This document shows positions 21,426 to 33,949 of a DNA stretch of 64,000 nucleotides, piece after piece; positions within the stretch are counted from its first letter, which is position 1, and every line of letters begins with the position of its first letter. Origin of the DNA: Nephrocerus scutellatus (lineage: Eukaryota; Arthropoda; Insecta; Diptera; Pipunculidae); the NCBI GenBank assembly GCA_947095585.1, contig OX352765.1, forward strand, positions 86,884,965 to 86,948,964, given 5' to 3'. A model generated the notes under the pieces. That model was not told the DNA's origin. It saw only the letters and a list, made by a program, of their open reading frames with translations, and did not search any database. A program made the translations under genes and the position numbers.

Positions 21426-24400
21426 TTATGTGTACCTAGTAAAATCACGATTTGTAGTTTGTTTCTTTGATGCATCGCTGTTGCCACCATTGGCCACGGA
21501 TGATGGCTCAACAATGTCACCGCCACTACCCGAATGACTGCTTTGATTTTCAACCAACTGAATAATTGATGATTAGGAAGAAAAGCATAGTTAGCATGAA
21601 GAAAGTATAGACAAACAACAATGTCACCTTTGTCCTTAACCGTTTGATTATCCTCAATCTCTCGAGCCAATTCGAAGCGTACGGATTTTTCTTCTGCAGA
21701 CTTTGATAGACATGCGCAGCGAGCTAAACAGGAAGCGAAAAGAGTTTGCTCTTATTTTGTATGCAAATCAAAAAAGACTGTCAACTCACATTAGCATGCA
21801 ATGCCAATTGTCGAGCCAGCAAAGGAGCACTCCGATCGGAAACGATTTGCGGCTCTGGATGGCAGACGAATTTTGCAATTTCCGGCCGAGCTTTGACAAA
21901 GATACGGTTTGTATTCAGCTCGAGCGGTTGCACGATGACGCAGGCATAGTTGAATTGTCCCTACAAATTAATTGATAGTCGGTTAGTTTTGTGATCGTCT
22001 ACCGGCTAATCAGCTTACAACTCACCTTGATCGTGCTAAGATTGTACTCTTCGCCGCTTTCATTGTAGACAATGCTCACATAATTATTGCCAATGTGTTT
22101 CTTCTTTTCATTGCAGTGGGGATCTTTTTCCGGATTTGTCGGCATCAGTGTGGCAACGTGAAAGGTGACCTGGGGATGATGAACAAAGGGATTTTAAAAA
22201 GATTCGAAAATATTTACCAAACTCACCTGAACAATATCATCCTTCCATATGTAGGTGAACTTGCCGTCCGATCCGTTGGAGTCCATATTGACAAACAGAT
22301 TATTCTCCTTGGCATCCTTGAGACTGACCAGTGTTCCGATGCTTCGTAAGAACTCCACATAGCGGACACTTCCATAACAATTGCGTAGAATTTCCACTTC
22401 ATTGTTACATTGCCCGACACCCATGTACAGGACACCGATAGTGTGCGTCTCAAATGGCGGAGCCAAATCCAATACGGTCAGCACGTTCATATGTTCGGGC
22501 GTTAACTTAATGGGAATATCGGTAACTTGCAGCTGGCCCGTATGATAGAGTTGCATAAAGACGAAACTCGGATTTATGCCGAGTTTTGAATTTATTTGCG
22601 GTTTGGGTCCTCCGTACGATCGGAAAGTCGATGGCGGTCGAGCTTTGCCATTCACTTCGCGAACCACGGAAATTGTCTTCGAACGGCCACGAATCATATC
22701 GCCAGCACCACCACCATAATCCGATGTGGTTCCAGTATTGCCGCCAATTCCGGCCACCTTAGCCATGCCAATGTTCGAAGAGGAAGATGCCATTTTGATG
22801 GTAGCATTTTTGGCCAAAAGTCTTGGTGACAAAGGTGCCGGCGAAAGGGGTGGTTTGGCGGCTGTGGATTTCTGTGTTGCCGACTCCATGAAGATTTTCA
22901 GCGATGTTGCAGAGGTCGATGTTGTCACGGGTATTGCTGTTGACTGTTGATTGGTTACATCATCTGCTGAATGTTGTTTAGGCGGCAGACATGTCTCCCT
23001 GTTAGGCAGGTCGAGCGATTTTTGTGCAGATGCATAGTCATCTTTGGTGGTTGACGTCTGTTTTTTCGGATTATCGTCATCCTTAAGGGAATCCGCCTGA
23101 CTTGGCGGTGTAGATCCTGCAATTTCTTCGGGAATCGCTTCGCAGCTTACACGCATATCTTTCGTGTAGCCTATACTTTTCTTTTTAAGCTGTTGCTCGC
23201 AGCCAGCGGAAGACAGTTCCTCATTATGGTTATCCACTGCTGTCTGTGCTGAGTTGTTTGTTTCCTTTGATAGGACACCCGGTTTGTTTGAGAGAAATGG
23301 ATTTTTCCAACTGGAAGTCATCTCGGGACTTGAATTCACCCGACGGACTGGATTTCGAGACCTTGCGACGTCATCTTCGAACGCGGCGCCCTCCTCATCT
23401 ACCTCACCATCGCTCACACTGCCTTGTAATGTGTCTTTTTGCCGTTTCGATGTCTTCGGAATGTCAATGGGCCCCGATGAAGAGGAAGATGTCACCTCTT
23501 CCTGGCGTTGTAGGGCGCGTACCTTAGCTACGGCAGCCTTGCACTGCTCGCCAACACCGCCAGCTTCCCCTCGCATCGTTGGCAGCCCTAGAGTCGCGGG
23601 GAAACCTGATACTGGCGGCATGCGGGGCGATAACAGCTTAGCTTCCTCAACGAAATCCGGTCCAAAGACTCCACCATGCATTGTCGGCAGAAAAAGGCTG
23701 ACCATATTACTGAAGGGCATGTCATGGCCGAAACAGTCATTCGCAATAGGATTCTGAATACGCATTATCCACGAGATGTTGCCAGTTGGACGGCGGACAA
23801 AAACCTCCGCCCAACCAGTGCACGAACGAATGCACGTCTGTTGCTGCACCAACAACTGTGAGCCGCTCAATTGATTCAGCGAATTGCCATACATTGAACC
23901 GCCAGCAGAGAAATCACCACGATTCTCAGACTCAGGATTCGAACCTCGACGTGACAGCGCTTCCAAAGATGCTGACGAACTGTTCGATGTTTGGCGATGT
24001 GTAGTCGATGGATGTTGCGACGGCGAAGACGTCGATGAGGTCAAATCAGAACTACCAGATTCCGTGCCACTGCTGTATTGAAGACTTACCTTGGTGTAGC
24101 GCCGATTACCGACATCATCTCCACCATGCGCACCCACAATATCCGGTGAAATGGGTGTAGTTCCGGCAGTACTCTCTGCTTTTGCATTAGCAGCCGATTT
24201 GGCCGCCAGTAGAGTACAACGATCACAAAGGCCATTACGATTGGGTGCCGATGGACAACCGCCCGTTGTGATCGTCACAAGATTATGCCCCACAAGCCAA
24301 GTCTGCGAGGGTCCATCCTTCAGAAGGTAATCCACAGCAGGCAATCTGAGAGAATCAAATGAGTACCATAGAGGAGAAAAAAAAACTGCCACTGATGCTC

Positions 24401-27400
24401 ACCTTTTGGGCAAAGCTGAACACGGAGAAAATGTATGACGAGCCAGGAAATCGATGCACGTCTCCGCCAGCTCAGCATGGAAACTCTTCAGGCTGTCATT
24501 CATGAGCGGGCGCATCTCGGAGGCATTATCGCGAGTATTACGGCTACCACGTTCGGTTAAACTTGTGCTTCGCTTACGATTTGATGAATCCTCATTGAGA
24601 CCATTGAAATCATTGCGGGTGACATTGCGACTGAGCTTGTTAATGTCCTCGTACAGCATGCTAGCGTTGGACTGAATTGACTGAATTTTCACGAGCGGGA
24701 CAAGAAAGGTTCTATTGAAATAAATTGATCTATTCCTTATCAACGCTTTGCGTTCACTCACCGAAATAACGTAGGTGACGAAATTTTTCCGCAACTCCAA
24801 CTTACACTTGAGGAACCAACCAGCGATGACATGATGTGCCAGAGAGACAGTGTAATGATCATAACGATGCGGTTTCGTATACGGCAGGGAAATGGCAAAA
24901 ACGCACATGTACTGGCGCGGTATGAAATTTGCAAAAAGATGATTTTCCAAGCGGCTCAATACTGTATGGGGGGGAAGTTGAATAGAATAGAATAAGAGAA
25001 ACGAACAGAATAGAATGAAAGTAAACAATAAATCCACGACGCGATTGTGTAACAAAAAAGATTGAATAGAACATAATACGAGAAACAAATAGAATAGAAT
25101 AAATCTACGAAGCAATTCTGTGTCGGAAAAACATCTCACTTGAAAGAAACTCCAATACGGGAATCGCAACATTCGCTGTATCCGACATTTTGCTCATTTC
25201 CAGCAAAATATCCGGCAATGTTCGCATCAGCGTGTCTGGCATCTCCAAGATCATTGTTGTCATTGTATTGATGCAAATGTTTGCAATACCCGAGAAGATG
25301 CCCGACTTGAGGGCTGTTATAATGCCCGTTTGATGACTCGACGATATGAATTGATGATAAATCACAAGACTGGCGATTGCCGGCAATACTAATGCATTGA
25401 ATTCATCTGTAGTCGGTTTAACCGAAAGATACGTCGATTTATGTTCGATATAGATCTTAAATAAAGCGGTGGCAAGCGACTTAATATCGTGACCCTGAAT
25501 GAGAGCTTTGTTTTGGAGTATCTTTGGTAATTCTCTAATGACCAACTGGAAAATTTGATAGTCTGCAAGTGTATGTTTAGAGTTATTCCCAAGATAATTG
25601 CGTTTAAATTATACTCGAACTTACCCTTGTCACATTCAAGACATTTCACAATTATTTTACACGCCCGCCGAATCGAAATTGTCGTAAAATGTGACGATGG
25701 CAGAATATCCTGTGAGATCAACTGCGATGAAATCTGTTGTTGGCGATGCTGTTGATGGCTGCCAATGCCATGCAATGGAAGACTCGAATCGATACCTAAA
25801 TAGTGACTGAACTTGATGATGTCATTGTTGGTTGGATCGGGATATCCGATGTGATAGGAGGAATTTGCACGAGCTTTAAGCATCCAGGTAAAGATCTAAA
25901 GGATAGATAGATAGATAGTGGCATTGTTTTCTGCAACAACACAACAAGACCCACCTTATATCGCACCAAGTTCACCTGCTCGAACACCTTTGGCTTTTGA
26001 TAGTGCAATTCCAAATGGCCGACAAGAATGTTGAATATTTTAATTGCATGGCACGATGGGAAACGATAAAGTTTGATGGTAAAAACCTCAATCAGCCCAT
26101 CAACGACAGTGGTTACATCTTGAATTTCACCCTCATTCTTGCAAAAGTCAAAAGGGCCGGTCGTTGTGCTTGCAGCAGCAGTTGCTTGCTCAAACGGACG
26201 ATTCATTAGTTTCTCGAGAATATCGAGTAACTCACCGCATCGCTTTGTATCACAATGCCGGACATAATCGATGAGTGCCTTCGCGACGGCAACTCGAATC
26301 AGCAAATCTGGCTCCGAGGAGATTTGTCCAAATTGCGGTATTACAACTCGTTCCAGAATTTCCTCCTCGTACATGGCACGATTCATGTCCATTATGCGAA
26401 TCAACGATTGGATTGTCTTTATGCGAATATTCGTATTGGAGACATGATAGAAACGCCAAACGAAATCGTTGAGCACCTGCAGCCATTCAGGTCGTGTTGC
26501 TGTCACCTTCGATGAACGATACTCAATAAGATTGAGGACTGAGATTTCAGGACGACTCTCTGAGACACGCTCAATCAGATTATAAATGAGATCGACATTA
26601 GCAAGAATCTCAGCCTTCTCATCTTGCATCAGTTTCTCAATGCAATCGATTGTTTCGTGAAAATTCGCTTGTAATGTGAAATTCTTGGGAAGTTCGTTCA
26701 GCTCTGCAAGAAGGGTTTTAATGAGAAAATCGAAACAAAAACTGGTTCTCTACAACTCTCACCATAATAATCGATGTTATCGGCAATCGCCGATAGAATG
26801 TCACAAATAATATCCCATATAAGTTCGGTCAGTTCAATGCCGTATTTCGTTACGACCATGCGTACGCTTAGTATTACCTCGTAAGTGACGATCACTTTTC
26901 TGCTGTCGAGAGCCTGAAAAATTTGCAATTTGGGATTAAAACGTCGATGTACCGAATAAGCATCTTCTAACTTACATGGAGAAAGCTCGTCAACACCGTT
27001 GATGCGTAAAACATTGGCGAATGCTGAAAGGAAACTGTCGATCCAAAGATTCCCATATTCAAATGGAAGACGGCACCACGCAACAGGATGGCATCATCGT
27101 AGTATGATCGATCGTTTAAGATGTTGCATAACAATTTCATTGTATGGTAGCCGACATGTATGCCAAGGAGATTTTTCATGTTCTGAAAAAAAAGTAAAGG
27201 AGTAGTTTTAAAAATCTAAAGAATTCAATAAAAATGAAATGAAACTCTGTCTGTATGTCTGTTCGCGATTAACTCAAAGACCATGCATCCGATATATCTG
27301 AAACTTTGGGTTGTGGTGGGGACGATTGGGGTGGTTGTTTGTAGCGGGTTAGTGTGGAGGTTCAAAAGAGACTGATGGACCCTTTGCACCGGTGATAAGG

Positions 27401-30400
27401 TGATCCATTACCAACTCAGACAGTCGGGCCTCAATGTCGCCCCATTTGTCCAAGATTGGAGTGCCAGTATTCGGTAGCTCGTCGATCAGCGTCACATTCA
27501 AGTGACTTATGGCGACCTCTTTGTATGAAGGTCTGACCTTAGCCTTCTCAACTGAGGAAGCCGCGCTCTCCTTGAACTTCTTTATTGCTGCCACCTTGGC
27601 ACCACCACTGGTAGTTGACTCGGTGAGTCTACCCTTAGTGAGTTTAGACTTCTTCGCAACATTAACTTGAATTTCTCGGTCACAGAATCGACACTAACGG
27701 CATTTAACCGAGCCCAGATAAGATCAAGACGCTCCAGAACATTCCGCCTCCGTCAAGCAGCTTCAGGCATTTCTGGGAACTGTCACCTGGTACGGAAAAT
27801 TCATTACTGGTATCAAGAAACATCACGGCCCATTAGACGAGCTTCTTCTAGACGATGTTACGTTTGCATGGGAAGCAAAACAGAAATCTTTCGATGAGCT
27901 CAAGATAATTCCGGCATCTGACTTCGGAATTTCTTACTGGATTGATCTTTCGACTCATTTGCGAAATCGAAAAGCCTGACGAAGACTTCGTCATAGTGGA
28001 ATAATGGGTTCCGAAAAAGATAATCGCGAACCATCGCCCTTCTCCGACACGGTTAACACAAAAGTGGCAAAAGCCATGAGGAATAGCGCAATTGGAGTAT
28101 GTAAACCGAAAGTGAACGTAAAGAACCTAAATCACGCACCAAAAGACTCCAACTTCATTGCAAAAATTGTTGCATAAGGCTTACTAGGGTGCTTCGCAAA
28201 CGGCACCCCCCCAATAAGCTGCCAGTAACATTCGAAGCTATTCAGTACGAAACACGTCGAGACGAGACGTTGAAGGTTAACGCGAATTTCATTGAGAATG
28301 GTTGGCCACGCAAACGAGAGCAAATTCCTGACGCTAAGGCTCCACACTACTTCCCAAGATGAGATTCGCTCACAGTCATCAACGGTTGCCTTTTTTTTCG
28401 ACGATCGCATCATCACCCCGAAGCGCTACCGCAGCGAAATCCTCAAGAAACTGCATCAAGGACAGAAAGTGTCGAACCTGTGCGAATTGCGCAACGAATG
28501 CGCAAATTAATTTACTGAATGGCCTATGTGGTGGTCGTGCTGAGTTTGTGGAAAGGCGGTCGGTGCATTATTAGTGCACAAGGGTGGTGGTGGAGATGGA
28601 ATGAGGGGGGGGGGCAAGGAAATTGATGTTATAATCGTTGGCACTGTGCCGTGAGCATTGCCGCAGATGACACCATTTGGCGCAACTGTTACAACGCACA
28701 GAGGCTACACTTTTCCGCATAGAACGATTAAAGATCGAACAGGACCTGTGTTCGACTCGATCCCGGCTCTAATTAGTAGAATGCAGAGTATGCTTGCCGG
28801 AAGGCCCACTCTGAAAGCAAAAAAAAAAAGTAAGCATGCATGCAAAGCAAAGTAAAGCAAATGTAAGAACCTCAAACCTGTTATTGTATTGTGTTGTTTG
28901 GCCCAATGTCTTGATAGGCATTGGGGTCCTTTCGGTGCGTAGAACCAACCGTCGTGGAAAGGAGGAAAGCATGCATCAAGGCTTGGTGTATTATCCAATG
29001 ACTTCTGCAAAAGCTGCATAGACGAGAAAGAGGAAGGGCCATTCTTCACTTTCTCTGCGCATGCACAGCTGTTTCTCTAAAGCATAGGCTCCATTTGGGA
29101 GCCTTCTTTTAAAACGCCCTTAACGATTTGTCAAGCACTGACGCTGCATTCTAAGGTCCAACTGGCCAACTGAGTAGGGCGAGAAATCCTCTCGATCCAT
29201 GTGGCATCACAATGGACCATCTATTGATTTAAGTGAGTAGGCTTCCTGCCGACAACCACCCCAACCTAATCTAACCTATGATCAGCAGTCATTTAAGACA
29301 CTTGTGCATAGACATCTCTCCTCTTCCTTTCCATAATTTCCGAACGCCCACGCTGTGCCAAGCATTATAAGGGTGCACAAACTCCTTGAGCGTGTGTACC
29401 TTATAAAACAATCTCTTAGCTCACCAAACTCTAAACCCAATTGGAAAAAGCAGCCTGAAAGCCTGTTGACGTCACCAGAAAACAGCTGTTGGAGTTTGCT
29501 ACTTTGAGGCAGTTATCCCAATATGGAAGGATTTTTCATTTTCCCTGTACGGGACACTAAAATATTGAAAAGAGCTTGTACTTTTCTAAGCGGCACATCC
29601 ACAAATCAGAATTATAATGAGCGACTTAGTAGAGTGCGACAAAAAGCACAACACAATTTGTTATTCTTGCTGCGGACAGCCAGAAAAGCTTACTAATAAA
29701 ACAGCCTCTTCCCTTTCGCACACAAATATCGCATTTGCAAAATAAAAATGAATATCAGTCAAGTGATTCGAAACCTCGTTGAAAGAAAAACAGGGAAAGA
29801 TAATGATGTTCGACGGACGGTGTAAGCGTAAACGAGGCGGGCGATAAGCAGCAGCTGTTACTCACAACAACAATAAGTTGTAGCTGATTACCAGTTAAAG
29901 CAACAATTATGCAAATTTGTAATCATTGTGAGTAACTTGACTGAAATATGATTCGTTGCGATCCGTCAAAGAGGGCGATTACATTTTAATTTATGGAAAT
30001 ATAAACTTAAATCTTCTGGAATTATTTGTTTACGTAAATATTTTTTAAAGAACATTTGCTGTGGTGTGAAGTTTTGATTTTTTTTTTCGGGTCACAATCA
30101 TATCTCAAAGATATCTCCCAATAGAATGTCGTCAAGTGATCCATCACAGAAAGGTCGCATTTTATGTGTAGGAATGTGCGTCTTAGACGTTATACACGTC
30201 TGCGATCAATATCCCAAAGAGGATAGCGATCGACGTTGCATTTCTGGATATTGGCAGCGAGGTGGAAATGCCTCCAACAACTGCACAGTTCTTCGGAATT
30301 TAGGCGCCAACTGTGAATTTCTAGGAATGCTTAGCGATTCGGCGGCATTTTCATTTTTACTCGATGACTGCCGCAAACGGGGAATCATAATCGATCGGTG

Positions 30401-32297
30401 TCCATCAACAATGCAGGAGCCACCATTCTCATCGGTGATATTAGTGCAGCAAACTGATTCGCGGACGATCATTCATTCTAATTCGAATTTTCCAATTCTT
30501 CGCTACGAACACTTTCGGCTGGTAAATTTGACCGACTATTCGTGGATTCATTTTGAGGCACGCAATCCCGATGAGACGATGAAAATGTTGGCCGACATTT
30601 CGGCCCACAACGAACAGACAGAGGAGACTGGGGAGCGAAAAGTTCGAATTTCTCTCGAGGTGGAAAAGATGCATGTGGAGAATCTGATATTGGTCGAAAT
30701 GGTTGATTATGTTTTTCTCGGAAAAGATATGGCAAAATTTCTAAACTTCAACGATTGCACAGCAGCTGTTCACGGATTGCGCGATGTGCTTAAGTTAAAC
30801 ACCAAGTCAAAGAGGCCAGCGATTATTTGCACTTGGGGAGCGGCGGGGTCGTGTTGTTTGAATGAGAACGATAAGTATCATTATGTTGAGCCAAGTGCAC
30901 CGACGACAATTGTCGATGCGTTGGGTGCTGGCGACACATACTGTGCGGCTACCATTTATGGTTTATGTGAATTGAACTTGTCATTGTCCGATGCCATGGC
31001 ATTGGGAAATCGTTGTGCCGGATTCAAACTTAGCCGTAGGGGTTATGATGCTATTGGAGAGGAGTTCCGGCACACCGATAAATCATTTATGTGATTGATA
31101 ACGGAGACTATATACTATCCTTATAAAAATTAAATGTAATAAAGTTTTCTCTACTGCATTGAGCCGTTTTTTCTTTAGTCTTACAATAAACTACTCACCT
31201 TCCACGATGCCTGACAATATGGTCCATGATTAACAGTGCGACACAGTGTAACCACACACTGTGGAAGCGGATCACAAGGAAATATTGAATAGCACATAAG
31301 CATTTCGAGGATGTTCAAGCATTGCAAACCGATGTCGTTGTTTTCCACACTGCAACTTAAGTGGCAGGCATTTCTACGAAAAAAAAAAAACGCATTTATG
31401 AATAAATATGTCTGTCGCAATTGTTTATCGGATTTAAAAATGAAAACTTACTGCACAATTCCGACGACAATTTCCTTGTCAAGGTGAGCAACGTTAAATT
31501 TAATTAAATTCACAAGCATTTCGAGATAAGGTTCAAGGAGGTTCGCTTCGACTATTTCTGGAATCCATTGCAGCATGAATTTGCCAATCTAATAGGAGTA
31601 ACATTTTTTTTAATGAGAATACATAACAACTGTTGTGCGGAAGACACATACCTTTTCTTCGAAATTGGTAATATCCTTGCCGTTCTCGGTTAGGGCAATT
31701 AACAACTCTAATCGGTGTTTAAGATCTTCAGGAACTTCATGTTTCTGTGTAAGGCATTTATTTAGATTCGAAAATTAATATAAACCCATTAGTTCAGCTT
31801 ACTTGGATGACCAAAAAGAAATGCTCTCTCATGAGGGTCAGATTCCTGTACTGACTCTGAATTAGTTTCTTATAGAAAGTCAGTGTAGTTTGACGATATT
31901 CCGTTGATTTATTATCCACGATAAGATCTTTTGTAAGGTCCCACAATTTCGTAATGGATGACTACATGGAAAAATGGAGCATTGTTAATTGCATTTACTT
32001 CCACAAAATCCATATACTTTTCTTACATCTTCTAAATTTAACGTAGTAATGTGATGATCGCTGAGGTCCTTCAGCATCTTGCAACGCTGGGCAATTGGTG
32101 TCTCCGGTCGCAGTTCTCTCTCAAGTTCTGGCCGTAGAGCACGTTCCTTTAGACAACCTTTACGATGATATAGTAAATTAGCATTTTGTATATTAGTTAC
32201 AACCATATTTCATACCACTCGAGTTCTTTGTCGTTCGAAAGAAAAGTTTCAATTTCGAGAGATTGGTCTTTTGCACATCTTTGTCTTTTGAGCTCAT
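21426..32297 (-). CDS. gig: Tuberin (TSC2), Rheb GTPase-activating protein
   Basis: Eighteen coding exons on the minus strand in transcript order: 32297-32216, 32157-32027, 31961-31803, 31744-31652, 31588-31452, 31373-31199, 27182-26976, 26913-26763, 26703-25955, 25895-25625, 25562-25140, 24961-24762, 24680-24403, 24345-22227, 22169-22026, 21960-21790, 21723-21628, 21557-21426. All phases agree; product 1905 aa, close to the usual tuberin length. With TSC1 it forms the complex that turns Rheb off and restrains TORC1 growth signalling. HEAT-like helices fill the N-terminal half ([19 protein letters not shown]-type [18 protein letters not shown]). The RapGAP domain spans about 1609-1840; the Asn thumb is N1753 in [14 protein letters not shown]. 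Two Akt consensus sites remain: S966 in RKRSTSL and T1576 in RGRSKTIS. The protein ends DFTRYT. One intron (27183-31198) carries a nested kinase gene and transposons. Confidence 0.97.
27218..27365 (+). mobile_element. Helitron-like fragment, 5' part
   Basis: Begins with AAAAATGAAATGAAAC and TGTCTG repeats, then CGATTAACTCAAAGACCATGC. It matches 49275-49360 over CGATTAACTC(A/G)AAGA(C/G)CATGC(A/G)TCCGATAT-like sequence and the T/G-rich run after it. No 3' end is seen here. Located in the large gigas intron. Confidence 0.5.
27690..28520 (+). mobile_element. Ty3/gypsy fragment (RT end, RNase H, integrase start)
   Basis: Same family as the broken element at 9572-12235 but on the plus strand. [16 protein letters not shown] lies at about 27757-27805, the linker near 27970-28150, and [25 protein letters not shown] integrase start (part: [15 protein letters not shown]) near 28400-28460. 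Frames are broken. It sits in the gigas intron on the opposite strand to gigas. Confidence 0.8.
28600..29050 (-). mobile_element. LINE polyprotein N-terminus with decayed 2A-like motif
   Basis: A 114-codon minus-strand frame (29049-28705) holds a hydrophobic stretch ([14 protein letters not shown]) followed by [11 protein letters not shown] near 28770-28738. This resembles the N-terminal D/G-x-E-x-N-P-G-P 2A-like element of some LINE proteins, but with NTGP in place of NPGP. Downstream in another frame, [11 protein letters not shown] resembles the Cys/His finger that follows in such proteins. About 29050-29290 looks like a LINE tail with AACCTAATCTAACC. Fragment only. Confidence 0.55.
30126..31094 (+). 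CDS. Ketohexokinase-like pfkB sugar kinase
   Basis: Single uninterrupted frame of 322 aa. The family (pfkB/ribokinase; ketohexokinase branch) phosphorylates fructose to fructose-1-phosphate with ATP in the cytosol. Seen: N-terminal [21 protein letters not shown], the sugar-binding [15 protein letters not shown] (46-60), and the C-terminal signature DALGAGDT (264-271), in which D270 is the expected catalytic base and GAG the anion hole. The length is close to animal ketohexokinase (about 300). It lies on the strand opposite gigas, wholly inside a gigas intron, and its poly(A) signal is 55 bp from the next gigas exon. An alternative is a related fly pfkB kinase with other sugar specificity. Confidence 0.9.
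   Translation: MSSSDPSQKGRILCVGMCVLDVIHVCDQYPKEDSDRRCISGYWQRGGNASNNCTVLRNLGANCEFLGMLSDSAAFSFLLDDCRKRGIIIDRCPSTMQEPPFSSVILVQQTDSRTIIHSNSNFPILRYEHFRLVNLTDYSWIHFEARNPDETMKMLADISAHNEQTEETGERKVRISLEVEKMHVENLILVEMVDYVFLGKDMAKFLNFNDCTAAVHGLRDVLKLNTKSKRPAIICTWGAAGSCCLNENDKYHYVEPSAPTTIVDALGAGDTYCAATIYGLCELNLSLSDAMALGNRCAGFKLSRRGYDAIGEEFRHTDKSFM
31138..31143 (+). terminator. Poly(A) signal AATAAA for the nested kinase gene
   Basis: Canonical hexamer 44 bp after the stop codon at 31094 and 56 bp before the gigas exon boundary at 31199. Confidence 0.65.
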
Positions 32298-32528
32298 TGT
32301 TTATTCAACAGCGTGTTGCTGTGAAATGTTTACGTTGAATTCTTTTACTTCTGTTGGAATATTAGTTTCTAAAGTTGCTTTTATATTATCAAAATTTTCA
32401 CCACCACCGACCGAAAAACTACATGGAATGGCAATGAATTACAAAACTGCACAAAATCCCACCAATAGCTGTCAAATGTCAAAACCAAAACGTTGTCAAA
32501 CTCAGCTGTTATTTGGCAACAGATAAAA

Positions 32529-32669
32529 GCTGTATTTTTTTATTTGGAATCCGAATGCGAATTCGAATGTCAAAACCAGCCAAACAGCAGGTTTTTAAAT
32601 TCAAAAGAAGGAATTCGACAGTGCAATTGTTTTTGTAATTTCCAAATCGAATTCAGTTAAAATACAGCT
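32529..32669. mobile_element. Palindromic MITE, family M1, copy 2
   Basis: Ends AGCTGTATTTT (32529-32539) and AAAATACAGCT (32659-32669) form a perfect inverted repeat. The core at 32565-32594 matches copy 1 at 19862-19891. Located just upstream of the gigas start codon (32297), so it may lie in the gigas promoter region. Confidence 0.72.
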
Positions 32670-32796
32670 AAAATGGTTTTTGCTTTGTTGGGTGGTGTTC
32701 AGTTATATCAAGAGACCAATATAAACTTTTTTATGCAGGCTTACACTATTACCGTTTTTTAATGCTTGCTACCCAAATATTAAAGCAGACTGATTT

Positions 32797-33015
32797 TTTG
32801 GCTGTCAAGTTGTTCGTTTTTTCCTATCCTATCTACGGTTGATCAGATAACCCCTTTCACAGATCTTGATATTTTGGGAGATTCACGCTTCTTTTCATTA
32901 ACTGCAACAATAACACATGCAACAAAACAATGTAAACAAAGGATTCTCGACTTTCGTGTTCGTTTTTTCGAAAAAAAATTCTGAGCTCGAGCGCAGATTT
33001 CTAAAACAAAAAAAA
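32797..33015 (-). repeat. Dispersed repeat family R, copy 1
   Basis: On the minus strand it reads AAATCTGCGCTCGAGCTCAG, then TCGAACACGAAAG-like and TTTGTTTACATTG, a CTACGGT(T/A)GA motif and AACGAACAACTTGACAGCC. The same order occurs at 37645-37845 and 38530-38735 on the plus strand. No coding capacity; class unknown. Confidence 0.65.
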
Positions 33016-33079
33016 CGACAATAATTGAATGTTTCCTCAAATAGGAATTTAGATCGTGAAAAGTTTTTCTATTTATTGT

Positions 33080-33930
33080 GATACTTATCTGTCAAATGTT
33101 GGACCGGGTAAACTGGTGCAATGGTGTTCCGGCACTGGACGAACAGGTTCACAGAAAGATCGAAGAAGGAAATTGGAGTTGGAGCTGGTGTCTTTGGACG
33201 CAACACGAAAGTCTCGATACCAAAATTGAAATGGCAAAATTTCAGAACACCATGCCATTGGTTCTGCGCCGGGATTAACCATAATAACGGAATTAAAGGC
33301 GCTAGAATACATATATATCTTTTCAGAGAGTCAGGCAATATTTAGAGCGCTGTCGATGTTAGTTAAAAACTGTTAAGAGGCACTGCAATCTCTTGCCAGA
33401 CACAACAAAGTCAAACTCGGTTGGGCCCCTGGTCATCAGGGAATTGAAGGCAACGAATCTGCATATTACTAGCTGTGATGTCAACTGCACTCCCGCCACA
33501 GTACTGATAAATTGTTGCGAACACAAATTACGTCTGGTCCATGCGAAAGCGTTCCGGGGCTTAGGCAATACAAACAATTAAACAGGCCCTTTTCCTACAA
33601 GGAAATCCTTATCTTTAATAGAGATTGCATAACAGGTCATTGTGGCTTGCGATATCACCTTCACAAAATTGGTGTGGGTTTAAAGAGGTTAATGTAGGTT
33701 CTGCTCGGAAGATAAAGAGTAATCCAAGCACATTGTCTGTAAATGACCAACATTACTTTGGTTAAGGAGACGCATCTTCCACAAAGAAATATGCTCAACA
33801 TCGAAATTGAGAAATTCTGTTACTAAGGATTTACTATCGTTCATTAAGGAGATTGTATGTCTCTTAGAATAAACAAACCCTAAGATACAAGAGATCTTAC
33901 AGGTCGCAGTGTCTGTCATATAGGCTATGG
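33080..33930 (+). mobile_element. Decayed LINE, RNase H and 3' coding end
   Basis: Plus-strand pieces include GAGVFGRNTKVSIPK near 33185, a SDSQAIFRAL-like segment near 33320-33360, and ARHNKVKLGWAPGHQGIEG near 33400-33450, i.e. a type-1 RNase H broken by stops and frameshifts. DCITGHCGLRYHLHKIGVG near 33626-33675 matches the conserved C-terminal LINE segment after RNase H. Not functional. Confidence 0.68.
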
Positions 33931-33949
33931 TATTAAAAAAAATCTGTCA

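Noticed and set aside
23246..23757. Plus-strand 167-codon frame
   Set aside because: Shadow of the large gigas exon 22227-24345, which is in phase with both neighbours.
24711..24713. Acceptor AATAG at 24712-24713 for a gigas exon
   Set aside because: Phase does not fit the preceding exon ending at 24762; CAG at 24681-24683 after a pyrimidine-rich tract does.
25546..25552. Acceptor TTTTCCAG at 25546-25548 for a gigas exon
   Set aside because: It breaks phase with the preceding exon; the upstream acceptor at 25563 restores phase and adds residues DYQIFQ.
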